Part shown: positions 54,146 to 62,595 of the stretch, piece after piece
Layout of the letters: every line of letters starts with the position of its first letter
How positions within the stretch are numbered: position 1 is the first letter of the stretch
Origin: Chryseobacterium potabilaquae
GTDB taxonomy: Bacteria > Bacteroidota > Bacteroidia > Flavobacteriales > Weeksellaceae
DNA: 64,000 bases
Direction: 5' to 3'
NCBI RefSeq assembly: GCF_902728265.1
Contig: NZ_CACVBR010000006.1
Coordinates: forward strand, 1-64,000
The notes under the pieces: generated by a model
Databases searched by the model: none
What the model was told of the DNA's origin: nothing
What the model saw: only the letters and a program-made list of their open reading frames with translations
Translations under genes and position numbers: made by a program

Positions 54146-55333
54146 TTATAATGTTTTAAGTTTGTTTTTTACTTCTTCAGGTGAAAATGCAGTAAGGCTA
54201 TCCACTGAATTTATGCTTAATGTATTCCAAAGTTCTTCATTATTATTCAGATGAAGAATAGCTTCCGCAAAAGTTTTTTCGTTATTCGCTATTAATACAT
54301 TCTTTTTGTCAATCAGTTTCATCCCCTCGGCTCCGATATCTGTAGTAATAACAGGGAAAAAATATTCAAAAGCTTGCCCAATTTTTCCTTTTACACCCGC
54401 TCCAAATCTCAAAGGAGCAACCATAATTTTAGAATTCATAAAATATTCTTCAATACTTTCTACAAATCCTAAGAATTTAAATTTAGGATATTGCTGAATA
54501 TCTAATTTATCAGCAACATTTCCAATTATACTTACTTCAAGTTCTGGATTTTCTTTCCAGACAAGAGGCATTATCTTATCATATAAAAATTTTACAGCAT
54601 CGATATTCGGTTCGTGAATAGATCCAATGAAAATGATTCCTTTACTTTCGCTGAAATTATTTCGTTCGGAAATATTAATTTTGGGGTAGTGTATATTGGA
54701 AATTGTGATAATTTTACTTTTATCCGCATATTGACTCATTATCTCTTTTTCATTGTCTGAAATGGCAATAATATAATCGAGCTGAGGGGCAACAATGGTT
54801 TCTAAACGGAAAAAATGCTTATAATTTTTCTTTAGAGAAATACGACTAGGCTCAAGTTCAATCGCTCTTTTGTATCGTAAAAAATGAATATCCACCATAT
54901 CATATATAAATTTTGTATGGGGTAAAATAGCTTTCATTTTTTTGTAAAATAAATTCAGGGCAAGTGGTCCATTAAACCAAACGAAATCTATTTTTTTAAA
55001 TAAAGAAAGGAATTCGTAAATGTTTTTAAACTTCATGTTTTCAACAAATACAATGACTTTATGTTGCTCATAGAACTTTACATAAGAATCATCTTCAAAC
55101 ATATTAGGAGCGAATAAAATGCAGTTATAACCTAGTTCTTTATAGATTAAAATAATTTCTTTGAGTCTATTGGAACCTGAATCTCTATCGTGAACCGGAA
55201 AATCTCTTGAAGCAAATAGGATTGTTTTTTTTGACGAGTCATACAAATGAATGTTGACAATATCTTGAGTCTCTAGCTCCTTGAGTTTTTCTTTTCTTTT
55301 AAAGAGTTTTTTTATTTTTTTTAAAATTCCCAT
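54146..55333 (-). CDS. Family 4-like glycosyltransferase
   Basis: 395 residues. GT-B features include SRDFPVHDRDSGSNRLKEII, IIFIGSIHEPNIDAV (donor domain strand 1), VSIIGNVADKL, APLRFGAGVKGKIGQAF and EYFFPVITTDIGAEGM. The GAGVKGKI segment is typical of the donor-site loop in this class. The N-terminal about 40 residues are basic and may lie at the membrane surface. It starts 3 nt after the stop of the upstream gene. Confidence 0.82.
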   Translation of the reverse strand: MGILKKIKKLFKRKEKLKELETQDIVNIHLYDSSKKTILFASRDFPVHDRDSGSNRLKEIILIYKELGYNCILFAPNMFEDDSYVKFYEQHKVIVFVENMKFKNIYEFLSLFKKIDFVWFNGPLALNLFYKKMKAILPHTKFIYDMVDIHFLRYKRAIELEPSRISLKKNYKHFFRLETIVAPQLDYIIAISDNEKEIMSQYADKSKIITISNIHYPKINISERNNFSESKGIIFIGSIHEPNIDAVKFLYDKIMPLVWKENPELEVSIIGNVADKLDIQQYPKFKFLGFVESIEEYFMNSKIMVAPLRFGAGVKGKIGQAFEYFFPVITTDIGAEGMKLIDKKNVLIANNEKTFAEAILHLNNNEELWNTLSINSVDSLTAFSPEEVKNKLKTL

Positions 55334-55336
55334 TTA

Positions 55337-56323
55337 CTAGTTTTTTTTGAGTTCAAAGACTCTGTCAGTCCAGTTATCTAAAGTATAGTTGTAATAGATG
55401 TCCTCTGGCACTTTTTCGTAGGGTAATTCAAAAAAAGATTTTTCCAGATTGCTGCAGGTTTCGTTTAAAACCAAAATGTTATTTGGATTATAAAAATCGT
55501 AACTTTTAATAAACTCATTATCCGTTATAATCTTTTTCTCCAAAGATAAAGCTTCGAATACTCTGAAACTTAGACCGTATTGGTTTTCTCGTGTAAGATC
55601 CAGTAATGTTTTAGCATTTTTATAATAACTAGGGAGCTTTGCATGAGGTATTTTTTTGATACTAAAAATAATGTGTAAATGCTCTGGAATTTTAATAAAA
55701 ATATTTTTTATTTGATTGGCCCATCCTTTTTTACCAATAACCATGATTTGGAACTTTACATTTAACTTACTTAATTTTTTTGCCAATAATTTGATGAAAA
55801 ATACTCTTTTATTGTCATACGAAGTAATATAAAAAACATCCATTTGAGGATTTTGATCTTCGTTTTTTATGTAAGGAAGATAAATATAATTGGTCAGTTT
55901 TTCAAATCCATATTTTTGGGTGTCTGCAATATCGAAAGAGAAAATTTTGTCAAAAAGATTCAGTTTTTCTTTTTCTACAGGCATTCTGTCAAGACTGTCA
56001 TAAAGATAGGTGATCAGTCGGTGAGAATACTTTCGTATTTGCTCCAATGTGGATAAGTCAAAAGTATCAGGATTCAAAACCAGAATCTGATCCTGGCATC
56101 CAAGTTTTTCTAAGGAATCAAGAACATATTTCAGCCTTTTTTCCGTTTTCAGATTTTTATTCAAAAATATTTTGCTTACCGCATTTGTAGCACGCTCACT
56201 GAAATTAGAATGTGTAACAGAGCTCATTTTAATATGATGAGCATCAATTCCTTTGTTACATAATGTGTCTACAATATGTTCGTCATATCCCCAAAAATCG
56301 AAACTAATAACGCAAATCTTCAT
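55337..56323 (-). CDS. Putative GT-B glycosyltransferase (lipopolysaccharide-type)
   Basis: 328 residues. It begins CVISFDFWGYDEHIVDTL and contains KTLLDLTRENQYGLSFRVFEALSLEKKIITDN, a GT-B donor-site-like segment with a conserved glutamate. Similar small proteins are annotated as LPS core or CgeB-like glycosyltransferases. The N-terminal domain is only weakly similar to known families, so the assignment is moderate. It is 4 nt downstream of the first gene of the operon. Confidence 0.65.
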   Translation of the reverse strand: MKICVISFDFWGYDEHIVDTLCNKGIDAHHIKMSSVTHSNFSERATNAVSKIFLNKNLKTEKRLKYVLDSLEKLGCQDQILVLNPDTFDLSTLEQIRKYSHRLITYLYDSLDRMPVEKEKLNLFDKIFSFDIADTQKYGFEKLTNYIYLPYIKNEDQNPQMDVFYITSYDNKRVFFIKLLAKKLSKLNVKFQIMVIGKKGWANQIKNIFIKIPEHLHIIFSIKKIPHAKLPSYYKNAKTLLDLTRENQYGLSFRVFEALSLEKKIITDNEFIKSYDFYNPNNILVLNETCSNLEKSFFELPYEKVPEDIYYNYTLDNWTDRVFELKKN

Positions 56324-56327
56324 CCAA

Positions 56328-57077
56328 CTAATTTTGCTCTTTTTTTAATGATTCATATGTTTCAAAAACGCTTAAAGATTGTAGGTAAGAAAGTTGATAC
56401 CCTTCTTTTCCGTCCAAAACACCAAGTCTCATTATATAAGCTTTAAAGAATTTAAATACAGTTTTAAGATATTGAACCAAAATATTGAACTTTTTACCCT
56501 TTGCAGCCAATTCTTTTCCTTTTAATACACCATAATGAATCATCTTTTTGCGATAGGATTCATAATCAGAAACAGAATAATGGAGAAGTTTATTTTTCAA
56601 AATTCCTACCGTTCCTTTTACCTCCAATGTTTCATGTACTTTTTTTTCGGCAATATATCTTGCCTTTGATCTTCGGAAAAGTCTAAAGTTTTTATCAGAC
56701 TGAGTTCCTGAAAAATTGATCGGTTTATTTGCAAAAAAGAATTTCCTGTAGAAATAATAGGCATCTTTTTGGGAGGGACTATTGAGTTCTTTAATAATTT
56801 CTTTTCTTAATGCCGGGGTTATTCTCTCATCTCCATCTAGAAATAATACCCAGTCATTTTTTGCAACATCTAAAGCCAGATTTCTTTGCTTTGTAAAATC
56901 TTCAAATCTGTGTTGAATAATTTTTACGTTAGGAAACGTTTTTGCAATTTCTACAGTTTTGTCTGTACTGAAGGAATCTATTACAATTATTTCGTCACAA
57001 AAATCAAAACATTCCAATACTTCCTTTATATTTTTTTCTTCATTATATGTTATGGTCAAACCACTTATATTCATCAT
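56328..57077 (-). CDS. Family 2 glycosyltransferase (WaaE/KdtX-like)
   Basis: 249 residues, starting at 57077 or 57074 (two adjacent Met codons). GT-A signature SGLTITYNEEKNI at the N-terminus, then EIIVIDSFSTDKTVEIA, KQRNLALDVAKNDWVLFLDGDERI (with the DGD metal site) and a C-terminal half with KMIHYGVLKGKELAAKGKK. This is the architecture of beta-1,4-glucosyltransferases of LPS core such as WaaE. It is the first gene of the operon; the promoter lies about 330 nt upstream. Confidence 0.88.
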   Translation of the reverse strand: MMNISGLTITYNEEKNIKEVLECFDFCDEIIVIDSFSTDKTVEIAKTFPNVKIIQHRFEDFTKQRNLALDVAKNDWVLFLDGDERITPALRKEIIKELNSPSQKDAYYFYRKFFFANKPINFSGTQSDKNFRLFRRSKARYIAEKKVHETLEVKGTVGILKNKLLHYSVSDYESYRKKMIHYGVLKGKELAAKGKKFNILVQYLKTVFKFFKAYIMRLGVLDGKEGYQLSYLQSLSVFETYESLKKEQN

Positions 57078-57596
57078 AATGTTTCGTTTGATTCAGATAT
57101 AAAATCTAAAATATTTATCTCAGACAGTCTTAATCTGCCAAAGATAAGTTTTAATTTAAATTTTATTAACGAATCTTTGCTTATCTATCTACTTTAAACA
57201 ATTTCTAAGGTTTTGACTAAGAAAAAGAAACGCTGTTTTTCAATTCTTACAGCAAATTTAATTCCTAAATTTTCACTACCGAAAAAACTTAATTTTGTTT
57301 TCACTTGGAATATTTTCAATAATAGCTTATAATACTTGAAAAATCCATATTTTTAATTAATGCCTAAAGCAGATAAATAATCAAGATTAGTTTATATTCG
57401 TCCTCACAAAGGTAAGAATAATGCTCTTTTTTCAATGTATAAGATTAGAAAAAACTTTGATTTCTAGTTTTTTCATAATAGTTGGAGTTCATTTCAAGAT
57501 TTTTGCTGTCTCAGTATTTTCTAGTTTTGGAGCAAGTAAAAGATTTTGTTTACCCTACTTATTATTTTTTTCTGAAAAATGTATCTCAGGATATTT
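57078..57596. other. Long leader/intergenic region between the glycosyltransferase operon and rocD
   Basis: 519 nt. The minus-strand promoter TTG/TACCTTTG at 57407-57435 would give a 5' leader of about 320 nt for the glycosyltransferase operon. A second -7-like box, TATCTTTG (minus, 57139-57146), could give a shorter one. Within the leader, CAGAT/ATCTG-type repeats around 57085-57136 suggest imperfect palindromes. No convincing open frame or terminator was found. Confidence 0.55.
57407..57435 (-). promoter_or_regulatory. Promoter of the glycosyltransferase operon
   Basis: Minus strand TTG at 57433-57435 and TACCTTTG at 57407-57414, 18 nt apart. It precedes an unusually long leader of about 320 nt. 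Confidence 0.55.
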
Positions 57597-58844
57597 TCAT
57601 TTATATTCCAAAATAGTTTTTTCAATAATCTTTACACAATCTAATAACTGTTCTTCAGAAATGATCAAAGGAGGTGCTAGTCGTATAATATTTCCATGAG
57701 TAGGTTTTGCTAAAAGCCCATTTTCTTTCAGTTTTAAACAAAGATTCCATGCTGTAGAGCTTTCAGGGGTATCATTGATTAATATGGCATTTAGAAGTCC
57801 CTTTCCTCTTACTTTAGTAATAAGATTGGTTTTAGTCATTATCTTTTCTATTTCGGATCGAAATAGTTGTCCTAAACTTTCGGATCTTTCAGATAATTTC
57901 TCTTCTTCAACAACATCCAATGCTGCCATTGCGACTGCACAGGCTATTGGGTTTCCTCCAAAAGTAGAACCATGTTGCCCTGGTTTTATAACATTCATGA
58001 TATTGTTGTTAGCTAACACGGCTGATACAGGATACATTCCACCGGAAAGAGCCTTACCTAAAATGAGAATGTCTGGCTGTACATTTTCATGATGACAAGC
58101 AATCAATTTCCCGGTTCTTGCGATACCAGTCTGAACTTCATCAGCTATAAAAAGTACGTTGTGTTGCTTACATAACTCTGAGGCTTTTTTCAAAAATCCT
58201 TCATCCGGCACATATACTCCTGCTTCACCTTGTATAGGTTCAACTAAAAATGCAGCAATATGGTGTGCTTCTCTAGCTAATACTTCTTCTAAAGCTTGGG
58301 TATCATTATATGGAATCTTAATAAATCCGGGAGTAAAGGGACCATAATTTTGATTGGCATCCGGATCATTAGAGAAGGAAACAATAGTTGTCGTTCTTCC
58401 ATGAAAATTATTTTCACAAACAATAATTTTTGCCGCGTTTTCAGATATTCCTTTTACCTCATAGCTCCATTTTCTAGCTAATTTTACAGCGGTCTCTACT
58501 GCTTCAGCTCCTGAGTTCATAGGTAAAACTTTATCAAACCCGAACAATGTGGTGATTTTTCGTTCGTATTCTCCTAATTTAGAATTGTAAAAAGCTCTGG
58601 AAGTTAATGCTAATTTTTGAGCTTGATCAACTAATGCAGATACAATTTTAGGATGAGAATGGCCCTGATTTACAGCGGAATATGCGGACAGAAAATCATA
58701 ATATTTTTTGCCTTCCACATCCCATACAAATACGCCTTCTCCACGATCCAAAACTACTGGAAGAGGATGGTAATTATGTGCTCCATGTTGGTCTTCAAGG
58801 TCAATAAAGTATTGTGAATTTCTTGCTGTTTCTACTGTTGACAT
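57597..58844 (-). CDS. rocD: Ornithine--oxo-acid transaminase
   Basis: 415 residues, standard for ornithine aminotransferase, which transfers the delta-amino group of ornithine to 2-oxoglutarate. It is a PLP enzyme; the Schiff-base lysine is Lys264 in [10 protein letters not shown]. Other motifs: [16 protein letters not shown] at the N-terminus, [11 protein letters not shown] (phosphate-binding), FHGRTT, and [14 protein letters not shown] with the PLP-ring Asp. A minus-strand TAAATTTG lies at 58864-58871. It links arginine/ornithine catabolism to glutamate and proline. Confidence 0.95.
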   Translation of the reverse strand: MSTVETARNSQYFIDLEDQHGAHNYHPLPVVLDRGEGVFVWDVEGKKYYDFLSAYSAVNQGHSHPKIVSALVDQAQKLALTSRAFYNSKLGEYERKITTLFGFDKVLPMNSGAEAVETAVKLARKWSYEVKGISENAAKIIVCENNFHGRTTTIVSFSNDPDANQNYGPFTPGFIKIPYNDTQALEEVLAREAHHIAAFLVEPIQGEAGVYVPDEGFLKKASELCKQHNVLFIADEVQTGIARTGKLIACHHENVQPDILILGKALSGGMYPVSAVLANNNIMNVIKPGQHGSTFGGNPIACAVAMAALDVVEEEKLSERSESLGQLFRSEIEKIMTKTNLITKVRGKGLLNAILINDTPESSTAWNLCLKLKENGLLAKPTHGNIIRLAPPLIISEEQLLDCVKIIEKTILEYK

Positions 58845-59016
58845 AATAATAATTGGTTTTTTACAAATTTAATAATTTATTTTTAAAGTATAAATTGGGA
58901 TAAATTTTTCAAAGAAATTGAAGGCTATAAAGAAGATCCGACTACAGAAAATTGAGATGTCTTTTTTATTTCTTTGAGAGACCAATTCTGTATTATCAGG
59001 TGATTTTCCTATGGTT

Positions 59017-59523
59017 TTAATCATACCAATATTCTTTCCCAATTATATAGCCTGCTTTTTCAAAAGTTTTCTGTAAAGTATGGCCCAAATCTTCATTTTC
59101 TTTTTCATTAGATAAATAGAGAAAGAATAAGCTTCCGGTAATGATCTGTTGTTTTTGAGTTTGATCAACAGTGGTGGTGATTACTGTATTAGGTTCTGCT
59201 TCCAAAATAATTTGGATATCTTTACTTATATTTCTGATTTTGGCTAAGGGAACCTCTTGTTTTATAATTTGATAGCCCTTAAAATATGGGCTTGTCTTTT
59301 TAATCTGAAATGTGAGGTTATTTTTATTATCAATGTTGAATTCTTGAACAATACTAATTGTATCACCATTGAAGTTTGGAGATTTTAATTGATTTTTTAC
59401 CTCTTTCTTTAATTCCCGATTTAGAAGTTTAATAAGGGCTTTTTCTTGAGCTAAGTATAAATTCCAACATCCAAGAACTAAGATAGAGATTAAAATTTTT
59501 TTTATGAATAGAGTAGGTCTCAT
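59017..59523 (-). CDS. Secreted protein of unknown function
   Basis: 168 residues with a hydrophobic N-terminus (about 8-25, ending LAQEKAL), so it is probably exported. The body is a mix of strands with repeated Lys and no known motif. It lies 172 nt upstream of rocD and 137 nt downstream of accC on the same strand; the accC terminator separates it from accC. I do not recognise a family. Confidence 0.55.
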   Translation of the reverse strand: MRPTLFIKKILISILVLGCWNLYLAQEKALIKLLNRELKKEVKNQLKSPNFNGDTISIVQEFNIDNKNNLTFQIKKTSPYFKGYQIIKQEVPLAKIRNISKDIQIILEAEPNTVITTTVDQTQKQQIITGSLFFLYLSNEKENEDLGHTLQKTFEKAGYIIGKEYWYD

Positions 59524-59610
59524 TATTATGAGATTGTATTATTTAAAAATAACCTTTTTTTATGTATCTCGCAATACCCGCTTAAGTGATAGTTTTGTAC
59601 TATACTCCAT

Positions 59611-59641
59611 AAAAAAACGACCTCATTGGAGGCCGTTTTTT
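59611..59641 (-). terminator. Terminator of accC
   Basis: Arms AAAAACGACCTC (plus) and GAGGCCGTTTTT pair; the single A-C mismatch on the plus strand becomes a G-U wobble on the minus strand, showing that it works for the minus-strand accC. Confidence 0.82.
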
Positions 59642-59660
59642 ATGTGATTGTAAAATAATC

Positions 59661-61016
59661 TTAGTGATTATCGTATTTTTTATCCATTTCAAAGGTTTCC
59701 ATAAACTTTGTGGTATAATTTCCAGAAAGGTAGTCATCGTTGTCCATTAATTGTCTATGGAAAGGGATCGTAGTTTTTACTCCTTCAATATAAAATTCTT
59801 CCAATGCACGTCTCATTTTTGCAATAGCTTCTTCACGAGTTTGTGCAGTGGTAATCAATTTAGCAATCATTGAGTCATAATTGGATGGAATAGTATATCC
59901 TGAATATACATGCGTATCAACTCTTACCCCATGACCTCCCGGGATATTTAATCTTGTAATTTTTCCTGGAGAAGGTCTGAAATCGTTGTAAGGATCTTCA
60001 GCGTTAATTCTACATTCAATAGAATGTAATTTTGGATAATAATTGATACCCGAGATTGGAGTTCCTGCTGCAAGAAGAATTTGTTCTCTGATTAAGTCAT
60101 AATCTATTACTTGTTCCGTAATTGGGTGCTCCACCTGAATTCTTGTGTTCATTTCCATAAAATAGAAATTTCTATGTTTGTCAACAAGAAATTCGATTGT
60201 TCCTACCCCTTCGTATCCAATAAATTCAGCTGCTTTTACCGCGGCTTCACCCATTTTTTCACGAAGTTCGTCCGTCATGAAGGGAGAAGGTGTTTCTTCA
60301 GTTAATTTTTGGTTTCTTCTCTGTACGGAGCAATCTCTTTCAGAAAGGTGGCAAGCTTTGCCATATTGATCGCCCGCTACTTGAATTTCGATATGTCTAG
60401 GCTCTTCAATCAGTTTTTCCATATACATTCCTCCATTACCAAAAGCTGCGACAGCTTCTTGAATGGCAGATTCCCAATGATCTTTAAGGTCTTCTTCTTT
60501 CCAAACAGCTCTCATCCCTTTTCCGCCCCCTCCAGCTGTTGCTTTGATCATAACAGGATATCCTGTCTCCTTAGCAATTTTTACGGCATGCTCATAAGAT
60601 TCAATCAATCCGTCCGAACCAGGTACACAAGGCACGCCTGCAGCTTTCATAGTTGCTTTAGCATTTGCTTTATCTCCCATTTTTTCAATTTGTTCAGGAG
60701 AAGCACCGATGAATTTAATGCCGTTTTTTTGGCAAATTCTCGAAAAATTAGCATTTTCAGATAAGAAACCGTAGCCTGGATGGATCGCATCTGCGTTTGT
60801 TATTTCTGCTGCGGCAATAATATTTGGAATTTTAAGATAGGAATCTTTGCTCATTGCTGGACCAATACAAACTGCTTCGTCAGCAAATCTTACATGGAGG
60901 CTATCTTTATCTGCGGTAGAATATACTGCAACAGTTTTAATTCCCATTTCTTTGCAAGTACGAAGAATACGCATTGCAATTTCGCCTCGATTGGCTATTA
61001 ATATTTTTTTGAACAT
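59661..61016 (-). CDS. accC: Acetyl-CoA carboxylase, biotin carboxylase subunit
   Basis: 451 residues. It carboxylates biotin on AccB with bicarbonate and ATP. Motifs: [17 protein letters not shown] at the N-terminus, the ATP-grasp loop with [29 protein letters not shown], and [15 protein letters not shown] with the catalytic residues. It follows accB after 100 nt, on the same strand; the usual accB-accC pair. The 100-nt gap contains a heptad-like repeat region (61030-61112). Confidence 0.97.
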   Translation of the reverse strand: MFKKILIANRGEIAMRILRTCKEMGIKTVAVYSTADKDSLHVRFADEAVCIGPAMSKDSYLKIPNIIAAAEITNADAIHPGYGFLSENANFSRICQKNGIKFIGASPEQIEKMGDKANAKATMKAAGVPCVPGSDGLIESYEHAVKIAKETGYPVMIKATAGGGGKGMRAVWKEEDLKDHWESAIQEAVAAFGNGGMYMEKLIEEPRHIEIQVAGDQYGKACHLSERDCSVQRRNQKLTEETPSPFMTDELREKMGEAAVKAAEFIGYEGVGTIEFLVDKHRNFYFMEMNTRIQVEHPITEQVIDYDLIREQILLAAGTPISGINYYPKLHSIECRINAEDPYNDFRPSPGKITRLNIPGGHGVRVDTHVYSGYTIPSNYDSMIAKLITTAQTREEAIAKMRRALEEFYIEGVKTTIPFHRQLMDNDDYLSGNYTTKFMETFEMDKKYDNH

Positions 61017-61029
61017 CTTATTACATTTA

Positions 61030-61112
61030 AAAATTAGATAATTTGAAAAATCAGATAATGTTATTATATGTTGAATCTATTCTAACATCTCATATTTATA
61101 ACACCTAATTTC
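61030..61112. repeat. Heptad-like imperfect palindrome between accB and accC
   Basis: Left units such as AAATTAG, ATAATTT and AAATCAG are loosely mirrored on the right by units such as TCTAACA, TCTCATA, CACCTAA and TTTCTAA. Pairing is imperfect. It resembles the other heptad-type palindromes. Confidence 0.35.
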
Positions 61113-61116
61113 TAAA

Positions 61117-61602
61117 TTAAGATGGATCTACTAAGAATAATGGTTGATCATATTCTACAGGAGTGGCATCGTCTACTAAAATTTTAACGATTTTCCCACT
61201 TACCTCCGATTCGATTTGGTTGAAAAGTTTCATAGCTTCAATTACGCAAACTACTTTTCCGTTAGAAACTTCATCGCCTACATTTACGAATACTTCTTTA
61301 TCTGGAGAAGGTTTTCTGTAAAAAGTTCCAATCATTGGAGATTTGATAGTAACATACTTGCTATCATCAGATACCATTTCAACTTTTTCAGCAGTACCAG
61401 CTGTTGGAGTTGCTACAGGAGCCGAAGTTGCAGCTACTTGTGGAGCAGCCGTGTGGTACACAGTAGGCTGAGCGTAAACAGCATCACTTCCAGCTAATGG
61501 AGTTTTAATGGTGATTTCGAAATCTTTAGTTTTGTATTTTACTTCAGAAACTTCAGCTTTAGACACAAACTTAATAAGATTTTGTATGTCTTTAATGTCC
61601 AT
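61117..61602 (-). CDS. accB: Acetyl-CoA carboxylase biotin carboxyl carrier protein
   Basis: 161 residues from ATG at 61602. A longer reading from a TTG at 61647 is excluded because a -7 box (61626-61633) lies downstream of it. The N-terminal half is a leader domain (MDIKDIQNLIKFVSKAEVSE), a Pro/Ala/Thr-rich linker follows, and the biotinyl domain ends with the EAMKL motif carrying biotinylated Lys125. It carries the carboxyl group between AccC and AccA/AccD. The gene precedes accC in transcription order. Confidence 0.96.
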   Translation of the reverse strand: MDIKDIQNLIKFVSKAEVSEVKYKTKDFEITIKTPLAGSDAVYAQPTVYHTAAPQVAATSAPVATPTAGTAEKVEMVSDDSKYVTIKSPMIGTFYRKPSPDKEVFVNVGDEVSNGKVVCVIEAMKLFNQIESEVSGKIVKILVDDATPVEYDQPLFLVDPS

Positions 61603-61625
61603 AAATTTGATATTTGATTTTGTCC

Positions 61626-61658
61626 CAAAGATACCAAAAAAACACAAAAAACAACAAA
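61626..61658 (-). promoter_or_regulatory. Promoter of the accB-accC operon
   Basis: Minus strand TATCTTTG at 61626-61633; TTG/TTTG candidates lie at 61652-61658. The -33 region overlaps the end of the rpmF terminator. Confidence 0.6.
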
Positions 61659-61694
61659 AAACCGCCCAATTTTATCAAAATTGGACGGTTTTTG
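61652..61694 (-). terminator. Terminator of rpmF
   Basis: ACCGCCCAATTTT (61661-61673) pairs with AAAATTGGACGGT (61677-61689) with one mismatch that is a G-U wobble on the minus strand; T-run after. It abuts the accB promoter. Confidence 0.85.
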
Positions 61695-61730
61695 TATTAA
61701 AATGAGGCTTTTTCGTTAGAAAAGCTACTC

Positions 61731-61934
61731 TTAGTTTTCTTCAGTAGTTGCTACTTCTTTTTCCAATACTACTTTACCTCTGTAATAAAGTTTTCCTTCA
61801 TGCCAGTGAGCTCTGTGATATAGGTGAAGCTCACCTGTCGTAGCATCTTTAGCTAATTGAGGAACTACAGCTTTATAGTGAGTTCTTCTCTTATCTCTTC
61901 TTGTAGACGATTGTCTTCTCTTTGGATGTGCCAT
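61731..61934 (-). CDS. rpmF: 50S ribosomal protein L32
   Basis: 67 residues beginning [19 protein letters not shown], the conserved N-terminus. Cysteines of the zinc-binding type are absent, as is common in Bacteroidota. It follows the DUF177 gene in the usual DUF177-rpmF order, 62 nt downstream on the minus strand. It has its own terminator. A hairpin lies 20 nt before its start (61955-61984). Confidence 0.96.
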   Translation of the reverse strand: MAHPKRRQSSTRRDKRRTHYKAVVPQLAKDATTGELHLYHRAHWHEGKLYYRGKVVLEKEVATTEEN

Positions 61935-61954
61935 TTTGTAATAACTTTTTTAAT

Positions 61955-61984
61955 TGATGAGCGATGAGATTCATCATCTCATCA
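61955..61984. repeat. Heptad-phased hairpin between DUF177 and rpmF
   Basis: TGATGAG (61955-61961) pairs with CTCATCA (61978-61984) and an inner GATGA/TCATC stem follows, so a two-stage hairpin sits 20 nt before the rpmF start. It also reads in 7-nt steps (TGATGAG, CGATGAG, ATTCATC, ATCTCAT). It may be an L32 regulatory structure or a member of the heptad palindromes. Confidence 0.5.
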
Positions 61985-61996
61985 TATTTAAATTAT

Positions 61997-62512
61997 TTAA
62001 TTTTTATCTTTTAATTTTTTTAATATATCCCATCGGGGATCATTTTTTTGTTCTTCCTCTTCTTTTGGATGAAATTTCTCAAGAATTTCTAAATCTTGAT
62101 CACTTACATTGGGTGATATTTTTTTCATTGGAATTGAAAGAACTACATTTTCGTAGACCAATTGTGCTACATTAAAAGCATGGTCTGCGGTAGGAATAGT
62201 GATTACATCTTCGTCACTATCATCATACTCTTCGCCAAATTTTACCAAAACTTTAATTTGATTTTCAATAGCATGGTCAAATTTATCATTTGTGATATCA
62301 CAAATGAGCTCTACCAAACCTTGAATTTTTATCTCAAATTCTAAAAAAGTAGTGTGTTTATCTAATAAAACATGCACTGCAATTCTAGGATTAGTAAATT
62401 CCTGATCAGTATCAAATAATTGAAAGAACGATTTTTCAATCTCAAACTGGAACTCGTGCTTGCCGTTTTTTAATCCGGAAAAGCTTACGTCGTAGTTTCT
62501 TAACTTATCCAT
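61997..62512 (-). CDS. DUF177 (YceD-family) protein
   Basis: 171 residues from ATG at 62512. A TTG five codons upstream (62527) is part of the -7 box. The sequence begins MDKLRNYDVSFSGLKNGKHE and contains the DUF177 core (LELICDITNDKFD-like, with ICDITND near 85). It has an acidic loop EEYDDSDEDVITIP. The family is linked with rpmF in most bacteria; YceD has been proposed to act in ribosome or rRNA metabolism, but its function here is only inferred. It is 62 nt upstream of rpmF. Confidence 0.82.
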   Translation of the reverse strand: MDKLRNYDVSFSGLKNGKHEFQFEIEKSFFQLFDTDQEFTNPRIAVHVLLDKHTTFLEFEIKIQGLVELICDITNDKFDHAIENQIKVLVKFGEEYDDSDEDVITIPTADHAFNVAQLVYENVVLSIPMKKISPNVSDQDLEILEKFHPKEEEEQKNDPRWDILKKLKDKN

Positions 62513-62524
62513 AAAATGAGTGTG

Positions 62525-62532
62525 CAAAAATA
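62525..62532 (-). promoter_or_regulatory. -7 box of the DUF177-rpmF operon
   Basis: TATTTTTG on the minus strand, 12 nt before the ATG at 62512; the transcript would be nearly leaderless. Confidence 0.5.
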
Positions 62533-62595
62533 TGCTTTTTTTTTATAATCAACAAATAAATATAAAACAAATTTAATCTAAAATTTGTTTAAAAA

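Noticed and set aside
47357-57077. Treating the glycosyltransferase region as a genomic island or prophage
   Set aside because: No integrase, tRNA target, repeats or phage genes were found; flanking genes are ordinary core genes.
57421-57699. Open frame of 92 codons on the plus strand in the rocD-glycosyltransferase gap
   Set aside because: It overlaps the 3' end of rocD and the operon promoter, and the product is a low-complexity Phe/Ser-rich chain.
60309-60764. Open frame of 151 codons on the plus strand
   Set aside because: It lies entirely opposite accC, whose catalytic motifs are intact; phenylalanine-rich composition is typical of a shadow frame.
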